A DNA stretch of 64,000 nucleotides, taken from NCBI RefSeq assembly GCF_003688855.1, contig NZ_REFW01000001.1, positions 1,178,001 through 1,242,000 on the forward strand, given 5' to 3'. The stretch is from Tessaracoccus antarcticus (GTDB lineage: Bacteria; Actinomycetota; Actinomycetes; Propionibacteriales; Propionibacteriaceae). Shown here in pieces: positions 8,098 to 17,930 of this stretch (its first letter is position 1; each line of letters opens with the position of its first letter). Below the pieces are notes generated by a model, which was not told the DNA's origin, ran no database searches, and worked only from the letters and a program-made list of their open reading frames with translations. The position numbers were made by a program, and so were the translations under genes.

Positions 8098-8862
8098 ATG
8101 CCATTCTTTTTCTTCCTGCCCGTCATGATCGCCGTCAGCGTCGTGGTGGCGGTGAGCGCCTCGCGCAAGGACCGTGAGCGCAACGACGTGTGGCAACGGT
8201 GGGCTGCGGCACGCGAGTGGGGTTACGCGCCCACGTGGCCGCAGGTGGTGGGGGCCTTCACGGGAGGCCCCTTCGGCAGGGGTTCGCTACGGCGGGCCGA
8301 CCGTGGATTCTGGGGGACGTTCGACGGGGTGCCCGTGTTCGGTTTCCGATACCGCTACACCGTTTCGAGCGGCAAGACCAGCCACACCTACCCACTGCTG
8401 CTCGCCGGGATCCGCTTCCCGGGTGCCGCGTTCCCACCGATGGAGCTCATCCACGAGGGCGACCTTCTTTTCGGACGCGACAAGGACCTCCAGTTCGAGA
8501 ACCAGCAGTTCAACGAGACCTGGAATGTCACGTCGCCCAGCGCGCGGTTTGCCCATGACGTGCTGCACCCGCGCGCCATGGAATACCTCATGGGTCCGAT
8601 GATCCCGTTCAAGCACCTCTGGTTCTGTGGCGACGTCCTGTTCGTGTCCGTCTCCGGCGACCCCGCTCCGACGATGGCCGACGGCCTGCTGAGGCTCATG
8701 ACGGACTTCGTCGACCTCCTCCCGTCCCACCTGCTGCGCGAGGTGGGCGCCACGGATCCGCAGGTGGACGACTCCGGCCCCGGCGTGTCCGTGGAGGAGC
8801 AACAGCGTCGCATGGCAGATATTGCGGCGCAGCAGGCCTACCGCTCGCGACGATCGCGCTGA
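8098..8862 (+). CDS. Conserved actinobacterial protein with one N-terminal membrane anchor
   Basis: A 254-residue protein: one N-terminal membrane helix (MPFFFFLPVMIAVSVVVAVS), then a cytoplasmic globular region rich in aromatic residues (REWGYAPTWP, GFRYRYTV, FPPMELIHEGDLLFGRD) and a glutamine/arginine-rich tail. The YRYT strand followed by a paired helix and strand resembles the DUF3137-like or 'DUF3239' class of membrane-anchored proteins found in actinobacteria; I cannot name it with confidence. No catalytic motif is apparent. The next gene follows 61 bases later. Confidence 0.65.
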   Translation: MPFFFFLPVMIAVSVVVAVSASRKDRERNDVWQRWAAAREWGYAPTWPQVVGAFTGGPFGRGSLRRADRGFWGTFDGVPVFGFRYRYTVSSGKTSHTYPLLLAGIRFPGAAFPPMELIHEGDLLFGRDKDLQFENQQFNETWNVTSPSARFAHDVLHPRAMEYLMGPMIPFKHLWFCGDVLFVSVSGDPAPTMADGLLRLMTDFVDLLPSHLLREVGATDPQVDDSGPGVSVEEQQRRMADIAAQQAYRSRRSR

Positions 8863-8923
8863 CGCCGGGCGGGTCCGCTCCCTGAGTGTGTCAACGCGGT
8901 ACCGGATCCGGCAGGATGGGGGC

Positions 8924-10051
8924 ATGGCCCTCTTCGACGTGTCCCTGGATGACCTGCGCCGCCGCACCAGCATCAAGTGGCGCCGGTTCGAGCCGGACGT
9001 GCTGCCCATGTTCGTGGCCGAGATGGACGTCAAACTGGCAGCGCCCGTGGCGGCGCGACTGCAACGCGCCATCGCCGACGGCGACACCGGTTATCCCGAG
9101 CTGCCCGTGTACCAGGAGGCGTTCGCATCGTTCGCCGAGTGGATGTGGGGTTGGGCCCCCGACCCGGCCGCGGACATGTGCCTGGCGGGCGACGTGATGT
9201 CGGGGATGCGGGAACTGCTCCTGGCCACCACGGAGCCGGGCGATGCAGTGGTCATCAACCCGGCCATCTACCCGCCGTTCCGGCTCATCTGCGACTCCAC
9301 GGCGCGTCCACTGCTGCAGGTGCCGATGCGCGACGACGGCCGCCTGGACCTCGAAGGGCTGGAGGAGGCGTTCTCCGGGGCCCGCGGACCCAAGCCGACG
9401 GCATACCTGCTGTGCTCCCCGCACAACCCGCACGGCACCATCCACACCCGTGACGAACTCGCCGCCGTCGCCCGGATGGCGGCCACGCATCGGGTCACGG
9501 TCATCTCCGACGAGATCCACGCGCCGCTGGTCGGGTCGGCGCACGTGCCCTTCGTGACCCTGCCGGGTGCGCAGCGGTCGTTCGTGGTGACGTCCGCGTC
9601 GAAGTCGTGGAACCTTGCGGGACTGAAGGCGGGCCTGCTGATCGCCGGGTCGGAGGTCCGCGAGACGCTGCGCGCACTGCCGGGGCACGTGCACGAGTCG
9701 GTGAGCCACCTGGGCGTCATGTCCCACGCCGTCGCGCTGAATGATGCCCGCGACTGGCTGCAGGAACTCACACTGGAGATCCAGCAGAACAAGGTGCACT
9801 TCGCCGCCGAGTTGGCCCGTCAGGTACCGGCCCTGTCCTACACGCCGTCCGAGGGGACGTACCTTGCGTGGCTGGACTGCTCGCCGCTGGGGCTTGAGTC
9901 CCCCGCGCGGCGTTTCCACGAGGTGGGACGGGTGCGCATGGGCTTCGGCACCGACTATGACCCGTCAGCAACGCAGCACGTCCGCGTCAACCTGGGCACC
10001 TCCCGGGAGCTCATCACCGAGGGTGTCCGACGGATGGCTGTGAGCTTGTAG
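8924..10051 (+). CDS. PLP-dependent C-S beta-lyase/aminotransferase, MalY/PatB family
   Basis: A 375-residue fold-type I PLP enzyme. Family features in order: KWRRFEPDVLPMFVAEMD (the MalY/PatB N-terminal substrate loop), CSPHNPHGT, VISDEIHAPL (PLP-pyridine Asp196) and TSASKSWNLAGLKAG with the Schiff-base Lys227. A C-terminal arginine that binds the substrate carboxylate is likely in VRVNLGTSRELI. MalY/PatB enzymes cleave cystathionine or other cysteine-S conjugates. The start at 8924 follows AGGATGGGGG; the longer frame upstream overlaps the preceding gene and is unlikely. Confidence 0.85.
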   Translation: MALFDVSLDDLRRRTSIKWRRFEPDVLPMFVAEMDVKLAAPVAARLQRAIADGDTGYPELPVYQEAFASFAEWMWGWAPDPAADMCLAGDVMSGMRELLLATTEPGDAVVINPAIYPPFRLICDSTARPLLQVPMRDDGRLDLEGLEEAFSGARGPKPTAYLLCSPHNPHGTIHTRDELAAVARMAATHRVTVISDEIHAPLVGSAHVPFVTLPGAQRSFVVTSASKSWNLAGLKAGLLIAGSEVRETLRALPGHVHESVSHLGVMSHAVALNDARDWLQELTLEIQQNKVHFAAELARQVPALSYTPSEGTYLAWLDCSPLGLESPARRFHEVGRVRMGFGTDYDPSATQHVRVNLGTSRELITEGVRRMAVSL

Positions 10052-10135
10052 GGATTCCCACGTACGCTCTAGCCAGAGGCCTGTGAGTATGCGATTCTCG
10101 ACAGGCTCGTGGTTTACGGGGAGAGGGACGACAGC

Positions 10136-11707
10136 ATGACGCATCCGATGGCCGCCTGGCGCGTGACCTACACGCCGGGGGACTGGCTGGTCCTGTCCGG
10201 CCCCACAGCACTGGTGGTAATGCTCCCCGCCCCCGCCCGGATGTCGCAGCTCGTGAACAGGTTGTGGGAGGACATTGTTGCGGCGCGGTCCACGGACTCG
10301 CTGCTGAGCCTGTTCGCCGAGTACGGACTCGACGGGATGCCGGACTTCGCCGCGTTCTTCTGGGACTCCTCCGGGCTGCACGGCATGGCCCGCGGAGGCA
10401 TCACGGTGGTGGACGACGAGACCGACGAGGTGGTCGTCTCCGGCGCCGATGCACTCACATGGTCGGAACAGCCGTTGGGTTCCAACCGCCACGTCCGCGT
10501 GGACATGGACACCTCCGCACGGGAGGCCTCCGTGGAGCTCCCTCTGCTCGTGGGTGCCGTCTCTGCGTCGGTGATCCACCTGACAACTGATCCTGCGTCC
10601 CGCATCCGGTTCCACGGGGATGGGGCAGCAACACTCCTGCCGACGGTGCAGTCATTGGCTGACGACCCCGAGGACATGGGCGCCGAGGTGATCGGCCTGG
10701 GTGACGAGACCGAGATGGAACCCTACGTCGAGCCTGCTCCGGATGAGGAACGTGGCGCCGAGGCTGAACCCGCGCCGGAGCCGGAGCCGGCACCCGAGCC
10801 GAAGCCCGAGCCCGCACCTGAGCCGGAACCGGAGCCGGAACCGGAGCCGGAGCCGGAGCCGGAGCCGAAGCCCGAGCCGGAGCCCGAGCCCGAGGCTGAG
10901 CCCGAGCCCGAGCCCGAGCCTGAGCCCGAGCCTGAGCCTGAGCCGGAGCCTGAGCCCGAGCCGGAGCCGGAGCCCGAGCTCGAGCCGGAGCCTGAGCCGG
11001 AGCCGGAGCCCGAGCCGGAGCCGGAGCCCGAGCGCCTCGGGTCCTTCCGCTTCGACGCGGATGGCATGCCCTCCCCGTCACCCGCACCCATCGCCGGCGT
11101 ACCCATCCCGCCCCCGGCGTCGCTCCCCAGCGCGGCACCCGTGGTTGTACCCGGTAACTTCCAGGTGGGCGACGACGACGAGGGCGGCACCATCTTCTCC
11201 ACGGGCCTGGCCGCCACGCACAAGCCTGCGGCCGCCGAGGCGCCCGAGGAACAGCAGGTGCTGGCCGTCCCCTGCGGACGGGGCCACGCCAATGCACCGG
11301 GCAGCCGCAGCTGTCGGCTCTGCTCCGCCCCTGTCGACTCGTCGAACCCGCGACTCATCAACCGCCCGACGCTGGCGGGTGTCCACAGCAACCAGGGGGA
11401 GTTCGCCAACCTGCAGGTGGCGGTGCTCGTCGGTCGCTCGCCCGATGCCGCCAAGGCTCCCCGCGGCGCCCAGCTCATGCGGGTCCCCAGCCCCAGCAGC
11501 GACATATCCCGCAGTCACCTGATCGTCACACCCCGCGACTGGAGTGTCATCGTCACCGACCTCAATTCCACGAACGGCACCACCGTCATCCCGGTGGGGG
11601 AGCAGCCCTTCGTCCTGGCCAACGGTGAGGCCGTCCAGGTGGACCTGGGCACGGTCCTCGATCTCGGCGACGGCGTCTCGCTGCGCATCGAACCGCCGCG
11701 TGGCTGA
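10136..11707 (+). CDS. FHA-domain protein with long Glu-Pro tract and zinc-ribbon-like segment
   Basis: 523 residues in three parts. Residues 1-200 form an unassigned alpha/beta domain starting [20 protein letters not shown]. Residues ~211-300 are an almost unbroken Glu-Pro tract. From ~378 there is a short CGRGH...CRLC element resembling a treble-clef/zinc ribbon, and residues ~430-515 form an FHA phosphothreonine-binding domain ([23 protein letters not shown]). FHA proteins read Ser/Thr kinase signals. It starts the FHA-Ig-MoxR-DUF58 operon, 7 bases before the giant gene. ATG at 10136 with GGGGAGAGGG upstream; a GTG at 10109 is the alternative. Confidence 0.8.
   Translation: MTHPMAAWRVTYTPGDWLVLSGPTALVVMLPAPARMSQLVNRLWEDIVAARSTDSLLSLFAEYGLDGMPDFAAFFWDSSGLHGMARGGITVVDDETDEVVVSGADALTWSEQPLGSNRHVRVDMDTSAREASVELPLLVGAVSASVIHLTTDPASRIRFHGDGAATLLPTVQSLADDPEDMGAEVIGLGDETEMEPYVEPAPDEERGAEAEPAPEPEPAPEPKPEPAPEPEPEPEPEPEPEPEPKPEPEPEPEAEPEPEPEPEPEPEPEPEPEPEPEPEPELEPEPEPEPEPEPEPEPERLGSFRFDADGMPSPSPAPIAGVPIPPPASLPSAAPVVVPGNFQVGDDDEGGTIFSTGLAATHKPAAAEAPEEQQVLAVPCGRGHANAPGSRSCRLCSAPVDSSNPRLINRPTLAGVHSNQGEFANLQVAVLVGRSPDAAKAPRGAQLMRVPSPSSDISRSHLIVTPRDWSVIVTDLNSTNGTTVIPVGEQPFVLANGEAVQVDLGTVLDLGDGVSLRIEPPRG
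10770..11033 (+). repeat. Low-complexity (Glu-Pro)n coding tract
   Basis: About 264 bases of imperfect GAGCCG/GAGCCC/GAGCCT hexamers encoding alternating Glu and Pro with occasional Lys, Ala or Leu. It acts as a stiff, strongly acidic spacer between the N-terminal domain and the FHA domain. Such a tract is prone to slippage, so its length probably varies between strains. Confidence 0.9.
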
Positions 11708-11714
11708 GGGACAC

Positions 11715-14700
11715 ATGCCAGACGAGAGCTCCGGTGGTACAACGCCGTCCCGCACCGTACGGAGGCTCCGCCGGTTCCTCATGCGGTCGTGGCAGGCGAT
11801 CGTGGTGGGGACCGTGGTCCTTGCTCTGGGTGTACTGGCGTTCCTCAGCCCCGGACTCGTGCAGGCGGACGTCCGCCTCGACGAGGGCACGGTGCACGTG
11901 GCCAAACGCGACGACGGACGCCTCGGTGTCCTGAACGCCCAGATCGACGAGTTCGCCGCACAGACCACCGTGGGGGACTCCGACTTCGAGATCCTGCAGG
12001 ACGGAAACCTCGTCCTGGTCCACGGCACCGCCTCCTCGACGCTGGGTGAGTATGAACCGGCACGCAACAGGCTCACGTCACCCAAGCAACTTCCCGGCGA
12101 CGCCACGGTGCACATGGGCGGCGGCACCCTGCTGGTGTTGAACCCGGACAACGGCAAGGCCTGGTTCGGGGACCCCCAGAGCGTCCTCGACATCAATTTC
12201 CAGGAGCAGAAGGCCCAACTGGAGGTGGGGGAGTTCGGCAACGCCACCGTGACGTCCGCTGGCGACGTCATCGGGCTCGACGTCCAGCGCTCCGTCCTGG
12301 TGCGCCCAGGTGCCGACGGCCCCGTTGACACCCCGCTGCCGTTCACGCTGGATCCCAACCAGTTGGAGATCGAGATCAGCGCCGTCGGCGACAAGGCCGT
12401 GGTGCTCGACCGTGCGAGCGGGCGCATCTGGGTGGAAGGGATGGACAAGGCGTTCGAGGTCTCCGGGGTCACTGATGCGCAGCTCCTGCCACCCGCCGCC
12501 GATGCGCTGGGCGGCCAGGACGGTGCACGGGCGGTGTACGCCACCCGGGCCGGACTCATTGCACTGACCGTCGACGGCCCGCGGTCGCTCACCGGCAACC
12601 TGGATGCCGCTCCCATCCGGCCCATCGAGGTGGGCGGGTGTGTCTACTCAGTCTTCGGAGAAGAGTTCGTGCGGCTCTGCCGCGGCGAGGAACCCCGGGT
12701 CGAAGAAATCCCGCAGGTCCCCACCGGAGATGATCGAGCCCTCGCGTTCCAGGTGAACCGCTCCACGGTGGTGCTGAACGACCTGGTCGACGGCACCGTG
12801 TGGATGGTGGACAAGGGCATGACCCGCCTCACCTGGGACAACGTCATCCCGCCGGAGGACGTCGAGGAGGACGAACTGTCGGAAACGGAGACGGTGATTC
12901 CGCCGGATCGCGAAAAGGCCAACCAGGTCCCCATCGCCAAGGACGACGACCTGGCTGCCCGGGCGGGACGCTCCACCATCCTCACGGTCCTCGACAACGA
13001 CTCGGATCCTGACGGTGATGTGTTGACCATCACCGCACTCTCGCAACCGGACGGCGCCACGTTGCAGCCGGTCCGGGGCGGCACCGGCCTGCAGGTCACG
13101 GTCGACTCCGAGACCACCGGCACCCTGACTTTCAGCTACTCCATCGACGACGGTCGCCGCGGCAAGGCCACGGCTGACGTCACACTGCGCATCGTGTCCC
13201 CTGACGCCGACGTGGACAACGGCGCCCCGTTCAAACAGGCCCGTGCGCAACCCGCCACCATCGGGCTCGGCAAGAAGATCACCAAGCGTGTCCTCATGGA
13301 CTGGCGCGACCCGGACGGCGACAGCCTCATCCTCGTGGACGCGAAGCTGCCGAGGGACGCGAGCGATGAGATCAGCTTCACCCCCGACGGCGAGGTCACG
13401 TTCCGGGACGTCGGGATCTCCACGGGCACCAAGAAGGTGAAGATCACGGTGTCCGACGGGTTCGTCGAGTCCGACGGCGAAATGGTGGTGGTGGTCACCG
13501 ACGACGTCGTGCCTCCCATCGCCTACGGCGACTTCGAGACCATGGCACTGGGCACCACCATCACGGTCTCACCGCTCGCCAATGATGTGGGCGAGAACCT
13601 GTCCCTCACGGAGGTTCTCGAGGAGAAGCCGGCCGAGTGTGATTGCGCCATCGTGCCCAACTACCAGGAGCAGTTGTTCAGTTTCACGCCCAAGAAGGCG
13701 GGCATCCACTACGTCACCTACAAGGTGTCCAACGGCCCCGTGGCCATGGGGCTCGTGCGGATCGACGTCCGCAAGGAGGCCACGAATCACCCACCGGTGG
13801 CGGCCCTTGACGTGGCGCTCCTGCCGCCCGGTGGGTCGGTCATGATCGACCCCGTCCTGAACGACACCGACGAGGACGGTGATGTGCTCGTGGTGCAGTC
13901 CGTGTCACAGCACCCAGGCCTGCGCGTGACGCTGCAGCGACGCCACCTCGTCACCATCGAGACCATCCACGCGCCGGATGGTCCCGTCACCCTCACCTAC
14001 AGGCTGAGTGACGGCAAGTTCTCGGTGCTCGGCACCATCGTCGTCCTCCCCACCTCCAGCAGCGGTTCACCCCAGCCGCAGGCCACGAGGGACAACGCAC
14101 GTATCCGCGCCGGCACCACCCAGTCAATCGACGTGCTCGCGAACGACACCTCGCCCGTGGGGTTGCCGCTGACGCTCGACGAGATCGTCGACAATCCGGG
14201 GAACAGGGCCTGGATCCATGGCGACCGGATCCGGGTGTCGGTACCCGCCAGCACCCAGAGCGGCAGCATCCGGCTGACCTACCAGGTCAGCGACAGCGAG
14301 GGCCGCATCACCTCCGCGGAGGTCGTGGTGGCCGTCGTGTCCGAGGACGCGCAGAACCTGCCGCCACAGCCACGTGCCGTGGAGGAGCGGGTGCTGGCCA
14401 ACACCACGTCGCGCCTCATCATCCCCACTGACGGGATCGACCCCAACGGTGACGCCGTCCGCCTCATCGGCCTCGGGTCCGGCCCCCAGCTGGGCCGCGT
14501 GCTTGCTGTCGGTGACGGCTGGCTCACCTACGAGGCGTACCCGGAGTCGAAGGGCACCGACGTGTTCTCCTACCAGGTGATTGACGCGTCCGGCGTTGTC
14601 GGCGTCGGCGAGATCCGGGTGGGCGTGGCTCCGGCGGGTCCCGACAACACACCCCCCACGGGCATCGCCGATGACATCGAGGTCCGGCCCGGGCGCCACG

Positions 14701-17700
14701 TCCAGATCCCGGCCCTGCGCAACGACGTGGACATCGACGGCGACGCCATCACCTACGTGGCGCTCAACCCCGTGAAAATCGACGGCATCGTCGACGTCGA
14801 GATCATCGAGAACCGTGAGATTTCGTTCGTGGCCCCCGAGGAGGAGGGCACCCACGTCGGTACCTACTGGATCGAGGATGCGCGCGGTGAACAGGGGTCC
14901 GGGGACCTGCGCATCGTCGTGGACAAGGACGCGCCGCTGCTGCCACCCGAGGCGCGCGACGACGTGGTGCCGGTGTCCGCCGTCGCCGGCGAGGAATGGG
15001 TGGACGTGGACGTCACCGCCAACGACTTCGATCCGGACGGACGCCAGGAGGACCTGCGCGTGGAGGTGCCTGACTACGGTGTCCCCGAGGAGTCCTCCGC
15101 CTCGGCCACGAAGGACAAACGCAAGGTCACCGTCCCGGTCACAGACCAGATGCAGCAGATCCGCTACACCCTCGTGGACACCGACGGGCTCACGGCCACC
15201 GGGCTCATCCTGGTTCCGGGACGCAACGATTCGGTTCCTGTGCTCAAGGACCCCGGCCTCTCGTTGGAGGTCAGGGCCGACCAGAAACTCGACATCGACA
15301 TCAACGCCTACGTCAACGGAACCGACAGTCGCACGGTCCGTCTGACGGGGGCGGACAGCATCACGGCAACCCATGGCCGGGTGCAGCCCGTGGGTGGGGA
15401 GCGCGTCCAGTACACCCCCGACCTCGACTACGAAGGCCCTGCATCCGTGGTGTTCGCGGTGGGCGACGTGACCACCGAGAACGACACACCCAGCGAGGCC
15501 TACATCTCGATCCCGGTGAAGGTGCTGCCGGCACCGAACCGGCCCGACGGCAAGGACGACAAGGATTTGGAGGTGGCACGCACCTCACCGGAACTGATCG
15601 GGGAGGGCATGCCGACGCTGCGCGTCGGGCCCGGTGAGGACGATGTGCGACTGGACCTCATGCCCCTGTTCCGCGACGGCGACGGTGACGCGTTCTTCTT
15701 CCGCAACTTTGCGCACGTCAGCGGCGACACGTCGATCGAGTACCAGGAGTCCGGGGACGGCAGCAAGCTGGTCGCGCGTGCGCCCATCAACGCCAAGCCG
15801 GGAACCGTTCGCATTCTCAGGGCAGAGGTGGTCGACGCCAACGAGGGGAAGACACCGTTCGAGATCCGCCTCGAAGTGGTCTCCTCCACCCGCCCGCTGG
15901 CCACCACCGTCACGGATGTTCGGGAGGCACGGGCAGGCGTTGAGATCTCGGTTCCGGTCCTGACCAACGACAAGTCGAACCTGGTGAACAAGCCCCAGCT
16001 GACGCTGACCGACCGCCCCGTCATCGTCACCGGCTCGGGCGCCATCCGCGTCGACGGCGACGTGGTGAAGATCATTCCATCTGAGGGATTCGTGGGCACC
16101 CTGACGGCACGCTACAGCGTCATGGACGCCACCGAGGACCCGAAGCGACAGGTCGACGGCACGATCCGGATCACGGTCAAGGACCGCCCCAGCCGCCCGG
16201 GCGTCCCACGTGACGGCGTGGCCGGCAACGGCACCGTCACGTTCACCTACACGCCCGGCTCCTCCAACGGCTACGAGATCGATGGCCGCATTGCAACCGC
16301 CATCTCCGCCAGCGGCCAGGAGGTGCGCAGCGCCGAGTGCCGGAGCACCACCTGCACCGTGACGGGCCTGCCCAACGGGTTCCCGTACCGGTTCACGGTG
16401 AAGGAGAAGAACGAGGCAGGGATCTCCGAGCCCTCCCTCCTGTCCGCCGCCTACACCCCCGACGTGAAGCCCAACGCCCCGCCCGCCCCGTCCAACACGT
16501 TCGGCGATCGGCAGATGACCGTGGCGTGGCAGCGGCCGACGTGGGCGGACCCCACCAATCCGGGCAGCGCGCTCACCCAGTACACGGTGGCTCTCCTCGG
16601 CGAGGGCGGCCAGCAGATCGGCCTCAAGGAGAACCTGCCGCCCGGGAGCACCTCCTACACGTGGACAGGCCTGACGAACGGCACGCCGTACCGGTTCAAG
16701 GTCCTGGCCGGCAACAACGCGGGGCTGTCACCGTTCTCCGAGATGTCGAATGTGGACTGGCCCGCAGGGCCCCCGGGGGCGTCGCCCACCATCAACGCCA
16801 CCGCCACGGAGAACCCACTGGGCGGGGCATTCGACGTGGCCTGGGCCTCCGCAGGGGTCGACCCCAACGGTGACCGCGTCAAGGACTTCATCGTCACCCC
16901 CGTGACGGAGCAGGGGCCGCAGACACAGCTGGCCAGGACCGTCGCTGCCACCGGCGCCGCGACGCAGAGCGTCCTCGTGGAGGGACTGGGGCAGAAGCCG
17001 TACAAATTCACGGTGGAGGCCACCAACAAGGCTGGCAAGGGTGCCGCCGCCGCGACCGCCCAGTGGCAGACGGCGTGGGAACTCCCCAAGATCGAGTCCT
17101 TCTCGGCTGCCGCCTCCAACGGCACCATCCAGATGGGTGTCAAGACCAACTTCGAGGGCCGCGTGGCTGCCAACCCCAGGATCCAGTACACGCTCAACGG
17201 CGGCGAGTGGCGTCCCTACCCGTCCGCGGGCAGGGCAACGGGCCTCACCAACGGGCAGGTCTACGACGTTGCGGTCCGCGTCGTCATCGATGGGGATCGG
17301 GCGTCGGGGTCGCAGACCCGGACCGGGCTGATGCCACGCTCCGACGCGCCAGCATGGTCGACCCTCGACGAGTCCAGCTTCGCGTTCCAGGGCTTCAGCG
17401 GTGGTGCCGCGCAGGTCTACGTCCGTATGGAGAAGCCCGCCACCCTCGTCGCGTCCGGGGGCTGGGACCTCCTCGGCTACTGGTTCTCGTGCGGCGGCGA
17501 TGGCGTGCGGTGCAGCCCGTCCGGCACCACACGCAGCAACGACTTCGTCGTCTCCAGCGGCACGCTGATGACCGGGCCGGCCGCCGTGAAGATCACGATG
17601 GGCCACCAGGGCATGGGGGATTCCACGACGAGCAGCGCCTTCACGCTGAGCGCCCCGTTCACGGGTACCTGGAACTCCACCTCGGGAGCGTTGAACGTCC

Positions 17701-17897
17701 AGTTGAACCATGTGCGCAGCGCCACGTGCCGCGCTACCGGGGTCAACGTCGACAAAACCTTCAGCCAGGGTGGGGGGACATCGATGGCCATCGCCGAGGT
17801 GTTCCCCGCGGCCGAGGGACTGCCGCTGCCGTCCCGGGTCGACGTGGCGTGCACCTTCGGCAACAATCGCAGCGCGACACTACAACTCTGGGGCTGA
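11715..17897 (+). CDS. Giant membrane-anchored tandem Ig/cadherin-like and fibronectin-III surface protein
   Basis: A 2060-residue protein. Residues ~20-45 contain a basic stretch and one membrane anchor (SWQAIVVGTVVLALGVLAFL), so the body is extracellular. Residues ~60-390 look like a beta-propeller-type region. From ~410 to ~1490 there are about ten cadherin-like/tandem-95 repeats marked by calcium-binding motifs such as NDSDPDGDVL, DEDGDVL, DPNGDAV, DIDGDAI and DGDGDAF. Residues ~1495-1860 hold Fn3-like domains (TWTGLTNGTPYRFKV). A cysteine-containing C-terminal domain follows. It is 33 bases upstream of moxR in the same operon. Likely an envelope scaffold or adhesin; the partner is unknown. 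Confidence 0.85.
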   Translation: MPDESSGGTTPSRTVRRLRRFLMRSWQAIVVGTVVLALGVLAFLSPGLVQADVRLDEGTVHVAKRDDGRLGVLNAQIDEFAAQTTVGDSDFEILQDGNLVLVHGTASSTLGEYEPARNRLTSPKQLPGDATVHMGGGTLLVLNPDNGKAWFGDPQSVLDINFQEQKAQLEVGEFGNATVTSAGDVIGLDVQRSVLVRPGADGPVDTPLPFTLDPNQLEIEISAVGDKAVVLDRASGRIWVEGMDKAFEVSGVTDAQLLPPAADALGGQDGARAVYATRAGLIALTVDGPRSLTGNLDAAPIRPIEVGGCVYSVFGEEFVRLCRGEEPRVEEIPQVPTGDDRALAFQVNRSTVVLNDLVDGTVWMVDKGMTRLTWDNVIPPEDVEEDELSETETVIPPDREKANQVPIAKDDDLAARAGRSTILTVLDNDSDPDGDVLTITALSQPDGATLQPVRGGTGLQVTVDSETTGTLTFSYSIDDGRRGKATADVTLRIVSPDADVDNGAPFKQARAQPATIGLGKKITKRVLMDWRDPDGDSLILVDAKLPRDASDEISFTPDGEVTFRDVGISTGTKKVKITVSDGFVESDGEMVVVVTDDVVPPIAYGDFETMALGTTITVSPLANDVGENLSLTEVLEEKPAECDCAIVPNYQEQLFSFTPKKAGIHYVTYKVSNGPVAMGLVRIDVRKEATNHPPVAALDVALLPPGGSVMIDPVLNDTDEDGDVLVVQSVSQHPGLRVTLQRRHLVTIETIHAPDGPVTLTYRLSDGKFSVLGTIVVLPTSSSGSPQPQATRDNARIRAGTTQSIDVLANDTSPVGLPLTLDEIVDNPGNRAWIHGDRIRVSVPASTQSGSIRLTYQVSDSEGRITSAEVVVAVVSEDAQNLPPQPRAVEERVLANTTSRLIIPTDGIDPNGDAVRLIGLGSGPQLGRVLAVGDGWLTYEAYPESKGTDVFSYQVIDASGVVGVGEIRVGVAPAGPDNTPPTGIADDIEVRPGRHVQIPALRNDVDIDGDAITYVALNPVKIDGIVDVEIIENREISFVAPEEEGTHVGTYWIEDARGEQGSGDLRIVVDKDAPLLPPEARDDVVPVSAVAGEEWVDVDVTANDFDPDGRQEDLRVEVPDYGVPEESSASATKDKRKVTVPVTDQMQQIRYTLVDTDGLTATGLILVPGRNDSVPVLKDPGLSLEVRADQKLDIDINAYVNGTDSRTVRLTGADSITATHGRVQPVGGERVQYTPDLDYEGPASVVFAVGDVTTENDTPSEAYISIPVKVLPAPNRPDGKDDKDLEVARTSPELIGEGMPTLRVGPGEDDVRLDLMPLFRDGDGDAFFFRNFAHVSGDTSIEYQESGDGSKLVARAPINAKPGTVRILRAEVVDANEGKTPFEIRLEVVSSTRPLATTVTDVREARAGVEISVPVLTNDKSNLVNKPQLTLTDRPVIVTGSGAIRVDGDVVKIIPSEGFVGTLTARYSVMDATEDPKRQVDGTIRITVKDRPSRPGVPRDGVAGNGTVTFTYTPGSSNGYEIDGRIATAISASGQEVRSAECRSTTCTVTGLPNGFPYRFTVKEKNEAGISEPSLLSAAYTPDVKPNAPPAPSNTFGDRQMTVAWQRPTWADPTNPGSALTQYTVALLGEGGQQIGLKENLPPGSTSYTWTGLTNGTPYRFKVLAGNNAGLSPFSEMSNVDWPAGPPGASPTINATATENPLGGAFDVAWASAGVDPNGDRVKDFIVTPVTEQGPQTQLARTVAATGAATQSVLVEGLGQKPYKFTVEATNKAGKGAAAATAQWQTAWELPKIESFSAAASNGTIQMGVKTNFEGRVAANPRIQYTLNGGEWRPYPSAGRATGLTNGQVYDVAVRVVIDGDRASGSQTRTGLMPRSDAPAWSTLDESSFAFQGFSGGAAQVYVRMEKPATLVASGGWDLLGYWFSCGGDGVRCSPSGTTRSNDFVVSSGTLMTGPAAVKITMGHQGMGDSTTSSAFTLSAPFTGTWNSTSGALNVQLNHVRSATCRATGVNVDKTFSQGGGTSMAIAEVFPAAEGLPLPSRVDVACTFGNNRSATLQLWG

Positions 17898-17930
17898 AGT
17901 GACACTCCACGAATCCGGAAGCAGGAACAA

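Noticed and set aside
10723-11505. Antisense Ser-Gly repeat frame opposite the Glu-Pro tract
   Set aside because: Reverse complement of the GAGCCG hexamers; not an independent silk-like protein.
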